Assembly (NCBI GenBank): GCA_947170725.1
Contig: CAMVUM010000014.1
Coordinates: 1-64,000, forward strand
Origin: an uncultured Prevotella sp.
GTDB lineage: Bacteria > Bacteroidota > Bacteroidia > Bacteroidales > Bacteroidaceae
Length of the DNA: 64,000 nucleotides
Direction of reading: 5' to 3'
Of this stretch, positions 47,405 through 56,600 are shown in pieces (the stretch's first letter is position 1; every line of letters starts with the position of its first letter). The position numbers were made by a program, and so were the translations under genes. The notes below the pieces were generated by a model. It had not been told where the DNA came from. It was given only the letters and a program-made list of their open reading frames with translations, and searched no databases.

Positions 47405-47900
47405 TGTCTTTATCTTTTTGCGTTTTCTGTTTCGCTTTATTTGTCTTACGTCTTGTTATCTTTGCCTGACATGTGCTACATATACCATATACATACAGCG
47501 AGAAACCGTCTTTACGAAACCGCTTGAGATGCATATTGGCTATTGCCGCATCTATCTCTGGAGCCTTAAACTCGGTAACTTTCCCACATACGGTGCAAAT
47601 CTGGTGGCTGTGACTGTTGTTATCGTAGCACGCTTCATATTTCGTTGTTCCCTGAAATCTGTGGCGTATCACCAATCTCAACTCCATGAAAAGTTTCAGC
47701 GTGTTATATAATGTCGCACGACTCACCGGGAAATGCAACTCGTCATTAAGTTTATCTCCAAGTTCCTCCAGCGTGAAATGCCCGCTAATGCCATATACAG
47801 CATCAAGTATGGCATATCGCTCCGGGGTCTTCCGATGATTATTCAACTCCAGATAATTGGTCAGTATCTGCTTTACGGATGCCTTTACACTATCTTTCAT
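47397..47900 (-). CDS. fur: Ferric uptake regulator (Fur family)
   Basis: 167 residues. An N-terminal winged helix (about 1-85, PVSRATLYNTLKLF) is followed by a dimerisation domain with structural zinc cysteines C102 and C105 (CTVCGKV) and C141 and C144 (CSTCQAK). His-rich ligands NSHSHQ precede the first pair. The C-terminal tail is Lys/Gln/Thr-rich. Could be Fur, PerR or Zur; iron control of feoAB in this window is plausible but not shown. First gene of the fur-purA-hisS operon. Confidence 0.92.
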   Translation of the reverse strand: MKDSVKASVKQILTNYLELNNHRKTPERYAILDAVYGISGHFTLEELGDKLNDELHFPVSRATLYNTLKLFMELRLVIRHRFQGTTKYEACYDNNSHSHQICTVCGKVTEFKAPEIDAAIANMHLKRFRKDGFSLYVYGICSTCQAKITRRKTNKAKQKTQKDKDNE

Positions 47901-47928
47901 CGTTTTGTCATAATCTTCATCAACCGCA

Positions 47929-47936
47929 CAAAATTA
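47929..47936 (-). promoter_or_regulatory. -7 box for fur-purA-hisS
   Basis: TAATTTTG on the minus strand, about 28 bp before the fur ATG at 47900. Confidence 0.6.
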
Positions 47937-47968
47937 CTATAAATTATTTGAATTATATGAATGCGCGG

Positions 47969-48589
47969 TCAAAAAAGTTCCAAATTAATGCTTTTCAGAG
48001 CACTTTCAGCCATACGTCTGTAAACAAGTCCGAGTTCGGCAAACCTGACGACACTGGCCATAGCAGCCTTTTTCACTAACATGGAATCCCCCTGCAATGC
48101 CGTGAGCAGCTGATCGAGATACTCATTTATTCCTCTCTCGTTTGGATCCTGTCCATTCATAAACAGACGTGAAAGTACACTGAAACCACATATCTGGCAG
48201 ACTGTTCTCTCCGATGCAATCCACTGATAAGCTTTATCGGCTGCATAGGGAAGATACTGATACAAATTAAATGACGCGAGTTCTGCTATTTCCTGAGATA
48301 CGGTCTGCTCCATCCAGATATCAACAACCTCTGGTAGCATTTTGTCTGTAGGCATTACAAGCGTAGCAAGAATCTTGCACTCGCGCACATCGTCTTTCCA
48401 CAACGCTATGGCGAGGTCATAATCCTTGCCTATCTCACGTGCTTTTTCTTTCAGCATAGGTAAAGAAGCGCCCCAATTTATGTGATATTCCACACCTTTG
48501 TCACGCATGGACTGGGCTACAACTCCGTTCATCATCATTCGGAACGAGCGTTTTATTTCTTTCACCCTACCATTTATTTCCTCATTCAT
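47969..48589 (-). CDS. AlkD-like HEAT-repeat protein (putative DNA alkylation repair)
   Basis: 206 residues, all-helical. The block AIALWKDDVRECKILATLVM (about 60-79) resembles the LWxSxxHExRxLA pattern of AlkD glycosylases, and the rest fits stacked HEAT-like helices. AlkD removes bulky or positively charged alkylated bases. The usual Trp/Asp active-site residues cannot be assigned with confidence, so activity is open. It starts 14 bp after the DPP III gene on the same strand. An alternative is a general HEAT scaffold protein. Confidence 0.6.
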   Translation of the reverse strand: MNEEINGRVKEIKRSFRMMMNGVVAQSMRDKGVEYHINWGASLPMLKEKAREIGKDYDLAIALWKDDVRECKILATLVMPTDKMLPEVVDIWMEQTVSQEIAELASFNLYQYLPYAADKAYQWIASERTVCQICGFSVLSRLFMNGQDPNERGINEYLDQLLTALQGDSMLVKKAAMASVVRFAELGLVYRRMAESALKSINLELF

Positions 48590-48603
48590 ACACTTCCATG
48601 TTG

Positions 48604-50556
48604 TTAAATAAGTGTAGCATAATCAGAACTGTAACGAAGCATCTGATGTTCATAACTTTCGGTATAGTCCGGCTGTATGTCCACTATATTACCTTCATTA
48701 TCCGTAACCGGTTTCAACACTGGATTGATGAATCCCTTATAAGGGGCTATGTCAAGCCTCCGGTAACGCTCAGTAACCTCAGCATGAAGTTCCTGATCAA
48801 CATCCACAGCATACTTCTCAACCAATTCCCTGGCTGCACGAAAATCACCTTCACTCTTTATCCGTTGCACCTCAGCCAGCAAACGGGCAAAAAGTTCACG
48901 AAGCTGAATATAGTCCGTTATTTCCACATACTTCTTTCCGCCATGATTTACAATACGCACTGCCGTACCGTTCTCCATGCACCAATGGGCAATAAGAGCC
49001 CTATTACGCATGTGGGCTTCCTCTATACGTGCTCCGGGAGCTATACGGACGAGCTGTGTCATCAATCCGTTGAGCATATACGTATAATAATGTGACTTAT
49101 AAGCGTTATCGTCCGGAAGTAATCCGAGTTCCACCAGTTTTTTATCAGCAATATAGTATAGGCCGAACAAATCAGCCCGCGCTTCCTCTATTGTATTTCC
49201 ATATGCTTTCAATGCATCAGAATCCACACCAGGAAGAAGTTGTCCGCTACCATGCCCAAGACACTCATGGAGATCCGTGTGAAGATCATCACACAAATCC
49301 CCATAGCGCTCAATCTGCGCCATTGTATTCTTGTCTACAACAAATTCCTCCTTGAAACCATTGCCACGTGCCGCTTTGTTGTAGGCGTCGGTAAGATTGC
49401 CGATGGTCACACTCTTGCTTCCATATTCCGCTCTTATCCAATCGGCATTAGGAAGATTTATTCCGATGGCAGTCGAAGGATATTCATCTCCACCAAGCAT
49501 TGCCGCACACACGACATTAGCCGTGACTCCTTTAACTTCTTTTTTACGGAAACGCGGATCCACCGGCGAATGATCCTCAAACCATTGTGCATTATCACTG
49601 ATAATCCGAGTGCGCCGCGTAGCTACCATATCCTTATATTCCACGATACCTTCCCACGAGCCTTTAAGTCCGAGAGGATCTCCATAAACCTCGATAAATC
49701 CATTTACAAAGTCAACACGTCCTTCATGTTCTCCGACCCAACGTATGGAATAATCGTCAAAAACACTCAAATCGCCAGTGCGATAATAATCTATCAAGGT
49801 AAGAATAACATCGCGTTGATGTTCGTTTTCGGCCACTTCGGCTGCCTTACCCAAGCATTCCATAATGCGCTTGATTGCATTACCGTACATTCCGTCAGCA
49901 CTCCAAACCTGCTCGCTGATGAGGCCGTCACGCTTGATTAGCTTTGAATTTAGTCCAAATGAGACAGGATGATTCCCTGCCCCGTCTTTAAGCACTTGAT
50001 AAAAATCCTCAACTTCCTTCTGCGTAACGCCTTCATAATAATTACAGGCTGATGTCACGACAAGATCATCGCCATCTGACTTATTGACCCGCATAGGCAT
50101 TAATTCCGGATCAAAAATAACAGGGAACAACTCGTCACAAAGCTGTTCACGAGTTTGTCCATCCGTAAGAGGCAGATCACAAGACGGCAATTCCTCTATC
50201 ACATTACGGAGATAGCCGGGCGTAAAGCCCGGCTTAAACTTATCGCACCCGTAATGATGATATATGCCATTGGAAAACCAGACACGCTTAAGGTATGTTT
50301 CGAGCGCTTCAAACTGTTCCGTTCCGTGCTCAACCTTTTCGGAAGTATAGACAGCCTCCAAAAGCTTGCGTATCTTCAGATTGTAACGTCCGAACTGATC
50401 GAATGTCATATCACGTCCGAACAGCGTTGCCTCCGACAGATAGTATATCAGCTTTTTCTGCCTGAGCGTCAACTCTTCAAAACCGTCAAGACGGTATCTG
50501 AGCATCTGTATGTCAGCAAACCGCGTATCCGAATAATTAAAATCCGACAAGCACAT
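48604..50556 (-). CDS. Dipeptidyl-peptidase III (family M49)
   Basis: 650 residues. Zinc metallopeptidase that releases dipeptides from short peptide N-termini. The zinc motif is HECLGH (430-435), the bacterial M49 version with one residue fewer than HExxxGH only if aligned otherwise; the second motif EEARAD is at 457-462. No signal peptide is visible, so it is predicted cytoplasmic, finishing the digestion of imported peptides. It begins 10 bp after the AraC-type regulator. Bacteroides has well-studied orthologues. Confidence 0.95.
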   Translation of the reverse strand: MCLSDFNYSDTRFADIQMLRYRLDGFEELTLRQKKLIYYLSEATLFGRDMTFDQFGRYNLKIRKLLEAVYTSEKVEHGTEQFEALETYLKRVWFSNGIYHHYGCDKFKPGFTPGYLRNVIEELPSCDLPLTDGQTREQLCDELFPVIFDPELMPMRVNKSDGDDLVVTSACNYYEGVTQKEVEDFYQVLKDGAGNHPVSFGLNSKLIKRDGLISEQVWSADGMYGNAIKRIMECLGKAAEVAENEHQRDVILTLIDYYRTGDLSVFDDYSIRWVGEHEGRVDFVNGFIEVYGDPLGLKGSWEGIVEYKDMVATRRTRIISDNAQWFEDHSPVDPRFRKKEVKGVTANVVCAAMLGGDEYPSTAIGINLPNADWIRAEYGSKSVTIGNLTDAYNKAARGNGFKEEFVVDKNTMAQIERYGDLCDDLHTDLHECLGHGSGQLLPGVDSDALKAYGNTIEEARADLFGLYYIADKKLVELGLLPDDNAYKSHYYTYMLNGLMTQLVRIAPGARIEEAHMRNRALIAHWCMENGTAVRIVNHGGKKYVEITDYIQLRELFARLLAEVQRIKSEGDFRAARELVEKYAVDVDQELHAEVTERYRRLDIAPYKGFINPVLKPVTDNEGNIVDIQPDYTESYEHQMLRYSSDYATLI

Positions 50557-50566
50557 TTCACACCAA

Positions 50567-51037
50567 TTACTTTGCTTCTCCTCCTGTCTTAGCCGATTTC
50601 TTCTGCCTTGAAGAGGTCGGAGAAGAATTGATATACTTCAGTCGATACTCACGTGGTGTCATTCGCTGAATCTTATAGAAAGATGCATAGAACGATTGAC
50701 GATTCGAAAAACCTACCATATCGCTAACCTCTTCCATTTTGAGATCCTGATAACGCTTGTCCACGAGAATCGTCATAGCCTCCTCTATGCGGAATTTATT
50801 GACAAACGACGTGTAGTTCATGTGAAACTTGACATTGACAACAGCTGAGATATATCTCGTGTTTGTCCCAAGGTCTTCAGCCAATTTCTTTGCCGAATAC
50901 TTCTTATCCTTATACTTCTTTTCCATTACGATGATATTAAGGATTTTCTCCTTCATCTCATCCATCAACTTCGGGCTGACCAAACTTCTGTATGCAGCCT
51001 CCTTCTCTTTACGTTCCGTGATATTATACTTTGCCAT
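50567..51037 (-). CDS. Small AraC-type helix-turn-helix regulator
   Basis: 156 residues. It consists almost only of an AraC double HTH (about 25-135), with DLGTNTRYISAVVN and ending QRMTPREYRLKY. No ligand-binding domain is present, and the C-terminal 20 residues are Ser/Lys-rich. First gene of a three-gene set with DPP III and the AlkD-like protein (gaps of 10 and 14 bp). Its targets may include this set (inference). Confidence 0.85.
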   Translation of the reverse strand: MAKYNITERKEKEAAYRSLVSPKLMDEMKEKILNIIVMEKKYKDKKYSAKKLAEDLGTNTRYISAVVNVKFHMNYTSFVNKFRIEEAMTILVDKRYQDLKMEEVSDMVGFSNRQSFYASFYKIQRMTPREYRLKYINSSPTSSRQKKSAKTGGEAK

Positions 51038-51070
51038 AACCTATTGAAAATTTAAATTGATTTAATGCTG

Positions 51071-51078
51071 CAAAAATA
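51071..51078 (-). promoter_or_regulatory. -7 box for the AraC / DPP III / AlkD set
   Basis: TATTTTTG on the minus strand, about 34 bp before the ATG at 51037. The stretch 51079-51383 upstream holds no gene. Confidence 0.5.
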
Positions 51079-51383
51079 CAAAAAAATTCCCAAGTCTGCT
51101 CCCTTTTTATAATAGAATTTCTAAAATAATCATAACGGAACGTAATATTTTGCTCATAATAGCATTTTTTGTGCATAAAGCAAACTCCAAAATAAGATGC
51201 ATTTCGTCTCTCTCCGACAAAAAAAGACACAGATACACACAGAAAAAACTAAGGAGCAATACAACAAGACGACACAAAACACAAAAACACTTATTTAATT
51301 TAATGTGCATTAATACCAAAGAGCTTTTCCTTTTGACATATTAAATTACTCCAAAGCAACAATAGACATCACTCAGTTCAATA

Positions 51384-51779
51384 TGTTAAAAACTCGGAAT
51401 AAACACAACAAACGTCTTAAAATCCCTGCAATATTCTGAAATTATTTTCCCATGTACGTAAATAACGCAAAATAGCGCGTGCATCTTTTAACAGCTGAGT
51501 TTCAGTATATTATGGTAAATTCGACAAAAGTGCGCAATAAAATCCGCTGTATTTTTCTGCCGTAAGACCTTCCCGGCTATACAATAGCACCCTTATTGCA
51601 TCACGACAAGAATGCCGTTGTCATCCAACAACAGCCCAATCAGCCACCCGGGAGAGCCTTACGACTCGCAAACGGGTTCAACAAAAACAGAAACCAACAT
51701 CAAAATGTCAATATTCCCGCTTCCCATTCTTCTATTTTGGAAAATTTCAAATGTTAAATTCCGAGATATTTTCCTGACA
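51384..51779 (+). repeat. 396-bp intergenic repeat element, copy D
   Basis: Same orientation as copy B. TGTTAAAAAC at 51384, GCGCGTGCAT at 51475-51484, palindrome 51559-51665 (GCCGTAAGACC to GAGCCTTACGAC, weaker arms than A and B), ATGTTAAATTCC at 51751-51762 and TGACA at 51775-51779. Offsets of 91, 175 and 396 bp are identical to copies A and B. It lies in a divergent intergenic region between an AraC-type regulator and rplU. Confidence 0.85.
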
Positions 51780-52380
51780 CAACAGATCTTTCTCTTTTTT
51801 TATTGCAGACAAACCAGCTATTTCCACCACATTAATATATAGGCAACAGAAAACTAACCACCATTCAGATACAACAAAGTCACACAAAAACACAAAAGCC
51901 TTTATTATAAAGAGCAAGCGACATCCACACTCTACTCTCATCACTTAGTTACAAAACAAAGAAACTTCACATCACTATACAACTAAACTAAATCAACCTG
52001 ACAGTAGAGCCTTACCAATCCCCCCACAAGCTCAAATTACAAGAACTACCCTACGCTTTACCAATATCCGGCACAAATCAACAAAACAAAGAAAACAGAA
52101 TGACCACATAATTTCTACACATAATCACACCTCATAGCAAAACGGGCAACATATCACTACATCCGCCACAAAACGACAATAAATATTTTCATACACAAAT
52201 ACGCACAGGAACAAACACAACCAACACACACAAAAGCACAGAACAAACCACAAAGCCCCGAAACGAACAAAGAAAGAGATAAATAACACATAAAAACCAC
52301 GTATTCCACAGCCGTGTGCCCACACACTATATTTTCCAAAAAATATTGATAAAAAGTCTTGGAAATATAAAAAAAAGACA
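51780..52380. other. Gene-free A+C-rich stretch
   Basis: 600 bp without a credible gene. The plus strand is strikingly rich in A and C and poor in G, with many ACAAA and CACA words. Open frames on the minus strand (for example 52125-52325) are just Phe/Cys/Val-rich readings of that bias. No repeat unit or RNA gene was identified. Confidence 0.6.
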
Positions 52381-52381
52381 T

Positions 52382-52389
52382 TATCTTTG
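52382..52389 (+). promoter_or_regulatory. -7 box for a putative small RNA
   Basis: TATCTTTG (TAnnTTTG) followed by CAAACG. No long open frame follows before the terminator at 52451-52486. Confidence 0.5.
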
Positions 52390-52393
52390 CAAA

Positions 52394-52486
52394 CGTTATC
52401 CTGAAAACAATCTTTTTACCTTAAAGGAACTAATACCTATTGAAGATATGAAGCGACAGCCCGTGAGGGTAATCGCTTTATTTTTT
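52394..52486 (+). ncRNA. Putative small RNA or leader, about 90 nt
   Basis: Bounded by the promoter box at 52382-52389 and an intrinsic terminator: AAGCGA (52451-52456) with TCGCTT (52473-52478), an inner GCCC/GGGT stem, then TTTATTTTTT. A possible 21-codon peptide starts at ATG 52448, but its frame runs through the terminator, so an RNA product is favoured. No Rfam family is recognised. It lies about 100 bp upstream of the rplU promoter. Confidence 0.45.
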
Positions 52487-52586
52487 ATCTATATTTCAGG
52501 CTTCAAACCATAGCAGCAATAATTAATTATTGTTAATGCAACAACATTATCCACCCTCCCAGCATGTTTAATTCATCAAAAAGTAG

Positions 52587-52594
52587 TACCTTTG
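52587..52594 (+). promoter_or_regulatory. -7 box for rplU-rpmA
   Basis: TACCTTTG followed by CGG; start near 52599, giving an 80-nt leader. Confidence 0.65.
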
Positions 52595-52599
52595 CGGCC

Positions 52600-52679
52600 G
52601 ATTTTAGTCCGTGGAGGCTTATATAAGTGATGGCACGATGCCAATCCGCCTTGCGGAAAAACCGTTTTAACAATAAATA
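52600..52679 (+). promoter_or_regulatory. Structured leader of the L21-L27 operon
   Basis: 80-nt untranslated leader with two small hairpins: TGGCACGATGCCA (52631-52643) and CCGCCTTGCGG (52646-52656), followed by A-rich sequence to the ATG. Ribosomal protein operons are often controlled by one of their products binding such a leader; that is inferred here. Confidence 0.4.
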
Positions 52680-52997
52680 ATGTACGCAATTGTAGAAATT
52701 AACGGTCAGCAGTTTAAGGCAGAACAGGGCAAAAAGCTCTTCGTTCACCACATTCGCGACGCGAAAGAGGGTCAGGCTGTTGAATTCGAGAAAGTGCTGC
52801 TCGTTGACAAAGAAGGCACAGTAGAGGTAGGTGCGCCCACCGTGAGCGGTGCAAAGGTAGTATGTGAAGTGGTTAAGCCTCTTGTAAAGGGTGACAAGGT
52901 CATCGTCTTCAAGATGAAGCGCAGAAAGGACTATCGCAAGAAGAATGGTCATCGCGCACAGTTCACAGAGATTGAAATCAAACAAGTAATCGCTTAA
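52680..52997 (+). CDS. rplU: 50S ribosomal protein L21
   Basis: 105 residues, the standard length. It binds 23S rRNA in the large subunit. It begins [20 protein letters not shown] and ends with the [18 protein letters not shown] segment of the L21 signature. First gene of the rplU-rpmA pair, with a 20-bp gap to rpmA. Confidence 0.98.
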   Translation: MYAIVEINGQQFKAEQGKKLFVHHIRDAKEGQAVEFEKVLLVDKEGTVEVGAPTVSGAKVVCEVVKPLVKGDKVIVFKMKRRKDYRKKNGHRAQFTEIEIKQVIA

Positions 52998-53002
52998 AAT
53001 TC

Positions 53003-53008
53003 AGGAGG
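53003..53008 (+). promoter_or_regulatory. Strong Shine-Dalgarno site for rpmA
   Basis: AGGAGG, 9 bp before the ATG at 53018. Most genes here lack such a sequence, as expected for Bacteroidota. Confidence 0.6.
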
Positions 53009-53017
53009 ACGTAAAGA

Positions 53018-53281
53018 ATGGCACATAAAAAAGGTGTTGGTAGTTCTAAGAACGGCCGTGAGTCAGCCTCACAGAGATTAGGCGTTAAGATTTGGGGTGG
53101 CCAGAAAGTTATCGCCGGCAACATTATCGTTCGTCAGCGTGGCACAAAACACAACCCGGGCAATAACGTGGGTATCGGTAAAGATGACACACTTTATGCT
53201 TTGGTTGACGGTGTTGTGAATTTCAAGAAGGGTCGCTACAACAAGAGTGTCGTATCAGTAATACCCGACGCAGAAGCCTAA
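53018..53281 (+). CDS. rpmA: 50S ribosomal protein L27
   Basis: 87 residues. It lies near the peptidyl-transferase centre. It starts directly with [18 protein letters not shown], so there is no N-terminal extension needing cleavage as in Firmicutes. [18 protein letters not shown] is the family core. Partner of rplU. Confidence 0.98.
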   Translation: MAHKKGVGSSKNGRESASQRLGVKIWGGQKVIAGNIIVRQRGTKHNPGNNVGIGKDDTLYALVDGVVNFKKGRYNKSVVSVIPDAEA

Positions 53282-53316
53282 AGTATTTTTCAAATAATTT
53301 ATTCCAAACAAACAAC

Positions 53317-53354
53317 AGACGTCCCGTTTCTCCACTTGGAGAGACGGGGCGTCT
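53317..53354 (+). terminator. Hairpin after rpmA
   Basis: AGACG-CCCGT-CTCC (from 53317) pairs with GGAG-ACGGG-CGTCT (to 53354) around a 5-nt loop. No immediate T-run, so efficiency is uncertain. Confidence 0.6.
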
Positions 53355-53508
53355 GCCATATAATCCCATCTATCTGTTTTTTCACGATAATGTATTATTT
53401 TTCATATTACATCCATTTTGCGGCGTATTCCAGTACCGGAAACAATAAAAATGCGACACACACGGAAAAAGAGCGGCTAAGCATATGAAGAAAATAAAAT
53501 AAATAGCG

Positions 53509-53516
53509 TATCTTTG
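53509..53516 (+). promoter_or_regulatory. -7 box for carB
   Basis: TATCTTTG (TAnnTTTG). The longest open frame would start at 53514, inside this box, so the true start is the ATG at 53616 after a leader of about 95 nt. Confidence 0.65.
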
Positions 53517-53615
53517 CAGAGGAGATGCTGCATCCGACAAGTTGCCATAAACCACGCATTGCGTCTGGCTGCACCGTCCTTCCCAGAAGCATATTTGAAA
53601 ACAACCTATTTTTTT

Positions 53616-56600
53616 ATGAAGAAAAAGATTGAGAAGGTACTTGTGTTGGGTTCCGGAGCCTTAAAAATTGGACAGGCCGGCGAATTCGACTATTCAGGTT
53701 CGCAGGCTCTGAAAGCCCTGCGTGAAGAAGGAATATCGTCAGTGCTCGTTAATCCGAACATTGCCACGATACAAACATCGGAAGGAATTGCCGACAAAGT
53801 CTATTTCCAACCAGTCACAACACGTTTCATAACGGAAATCATAAAGAAAGAGCGTCCCGACGGAATACTGCTGGCATTCGGAGGACAGACGGCACTGAAC
53901 TGCGGAACGGAACTTTACCTGAACGGAACTCTGAAGGAATATGGCGTTGAGGTGCTCGGAACGTCGATAGACGCCATCATGTGTACGGAAGACCGCGACC
54001 TGTTCGTAAAGAAACTCAACGAAATAGAGTTGAAAACTCCGGTTAGCCAGGCCGTGGAGAACATGGACGACGCATTGGCTGCAGCACGCAAAATAGGCTA
54101 TCCGGTGATGATTCGCTCGGCATACGCCCTTGGCGGTCTCGGTTCCGGCATTTGTTCGGACGAGAGCGTGTTCACCGAACTGGCCGGCAGCGCGTTCACA
54201 TTCGCCCCTCAGATACTCGTAGAAGAATCACTCAAGGGATGGAAAGAGATTGAGTTTGAAGTTATACGCGATGCTAACGACCACTGTTTCACCGTGGCTT
54301 CAATGGAAAACTTCGATCCGCTCGGAATTCATACAGGCGAATCAATCGTAGTCGCCCCGACCTGCTCTCTGACAGATAGTCAGGTAAAGATGCTTCAGGA
54401 TATTTCCATCCGTTGCGTGCGCCACTTGGGTATTGTCGGCGAATGCAACATACAGTTCGCTTTCAACGCCACGACCGACGACTACCGCATCATCGAGGTT
54501 AATGCCCGTCTGAGCCGTTCTTCCGCCCTCGCCTCTAAAGCTACAGGCTATCCGTTGGCTTTCGTTGCTGCAAAGATTGCTCTCGGATATACACTCGACC
54601 AAATTGGAGAAATGGGAACGCCGAACTCGGCATACGTAGCTCCTCAGCTTGACTACATGATATGCAAGATTCCACGTTGGGATCTCACGAAGTTTGCCGG
54701 AGTAAGCCGCCTGATAGGCTCGTCGATGAAGTCTGTCGGTGAAATAATGTCCATCGGACGCTCTTTCGAGGAAATGATACAGAAAGGTCTGAGAATGATT
54801 GGCCAGGGCATGCACGGATTTGTAGGCAACGACCATACCCGCTTCGAGAATCTTGACGAGGAACTGGCCAACCCGACCGACCTGCGTATCTTCGCCATCG
54901 CACAGGCACTGGAAGAAGGCTATAGCGTTGAGCGCATAGAGGAACTGACAAAGATTGACACGTGGTTCCTAGACCGACTGAAGAACATCGTCGATCTGAA
55001 ACACAAGCTTATGGAGTATAACAGTATGGAGGAACTGCCCGACGAGTTGTTGCGTGAAGTTAAATGCGCCGGTTTCTCCGACTTCCAGATAGCACGCTTC
55101 GTACTGAAGCCGCAGGCAGGAAACATGGAGAAGGAAAATCTCGAAGTTCGCCGCCACCGCAAGCAGCGCGGTATACTGCCAACGGTAAAACGCATAAACA
55201 CAGTGGCAAGCGAACATCCCGAGCAGACCAATTATCTATACATGACATACGCCACTGAAGGCCATGACATCAGCTTTGCCAATAATGGCGACAAGTCGGT
55301 TGTTGTACTCGGAAGCGGTGCCTACCGCATTGGTTCATCCGTAGAATTCGACTGGTGTTCCGTAAACGCCATCAGCACAGCACGCAAACTGGGCTACAAG
55401 TCCATCATGATAAACTATAACCCGGAAACGGTATCCACCGACTATGACATGTGTGACCGCCTTTATTTCGACGAACTCTCACTGGAACGTGTCCTCGACG
55501 TTATAGAGCTTGAGACGCCGCGCGGCGTAATTGTGAGCGTAGGCGGTCAGATACCGAACAATCTGGCCATGAAGCTCCACCGTAACGGGGTGAGCGTTCT
55601 CGGTACGTCGCCTGTCGACATCGACCGTGCTGAAAACCGCGACAAGTTCTCGGCCATGCTCGACAAACTGGGTATCGACCAGCCTGCATGGCGCGCCCTG
55701 ACATCGTTTGACGACATAAAGGAATTTGTAGACAAGGTCGGATTCCCTGTTCTTGTGCGTCCGTCATACGTTCTTTCTGGAGCAGCGATGAATGTCTGCC
55801 ACTCGTTCGACGAATTGGAACGCTTCCTAAAGATGGCCACCGAGGTGAGCAAGGAGTATCCTGTAGTAGTATCACAGTTCATGCAGGAAACAAAAGAGAT
55901 AGAGTTCGACGCCGTGGCCGACAAGGGACAAGTAGTAGAATATGCCATATCAGAGCACGTAGAGTATGCCGGAGTGCACTCTGGCGACGCCACGATGGTA
56001 TTCCCCGCACAAAACATCTACTTCTCCACCGTGCGCCAGATAAAGAAGATCGCCCGCAATATAGCAAAAGAGCTCAACATAAGTGGCCCGTTCAACATAC
56101 AATTCCTCGCCAAGAACCGAGAGATAAAAGTAATCGAATGTAACCTGCGCGCATCGCGCTCGTTCCCATTCGTGAGCAAAATCCTGAAGCGCAACTTCAT
56201 AGAGACGGCCACGAAGATAATGCTCGGCGCACCTTACACACAGCCCGACAGGAGCGAATTCGACATCGACCGTATCGGCGTGAAAGCCTCACAGTTCTCT
56301 TTTGCCCGCCTGCAAAACGCCGATCCCGTGCTCGGCGTTGACATGTCGTCGACAGGTGAAGTGGGATGCCTGGGTGACGACCTCAACGAGGCACTGCTCA
56401 ACGCACTCATAGCCACAGGTTATCGCATACCCGAGAAGCGTATCCTCATTTCTTCGGGCGGCGCTAAGGGCAAGGTTTCCTTGCTTGAGCCTGCACAGCA
56501 ACTCGTCAAGAAAGGATACGAGGTCTATGCTACAGCTGGCACAGCCAAGTTCCTCAACGAAAACGGTGTTAACGCAACAACAGTGGGATGGCCGGACGAA

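Noticed and set aside
52125..52325. 66-residue Phe/Cys/Val-rich minus-strand frame
   Set aside because: Its composition simply mirrors the A+C bias of the plus strand; no promoter, no start context and no recognisable family.
51038..52679. tRNA, rRNA or CRISPR array in the largest gene-free region
   Set aside because: No cloverleaf signature, no GGTTC-type T-loop and no regularly spaced direct repeats seen in this or any other intergenic region.
53514..53615. 34-codon N-terminal extension of carB
   Set aside because: It would start inside the TAnnTTTG promoter box and has no similarity to CarB, whose conserved start is at 53616.
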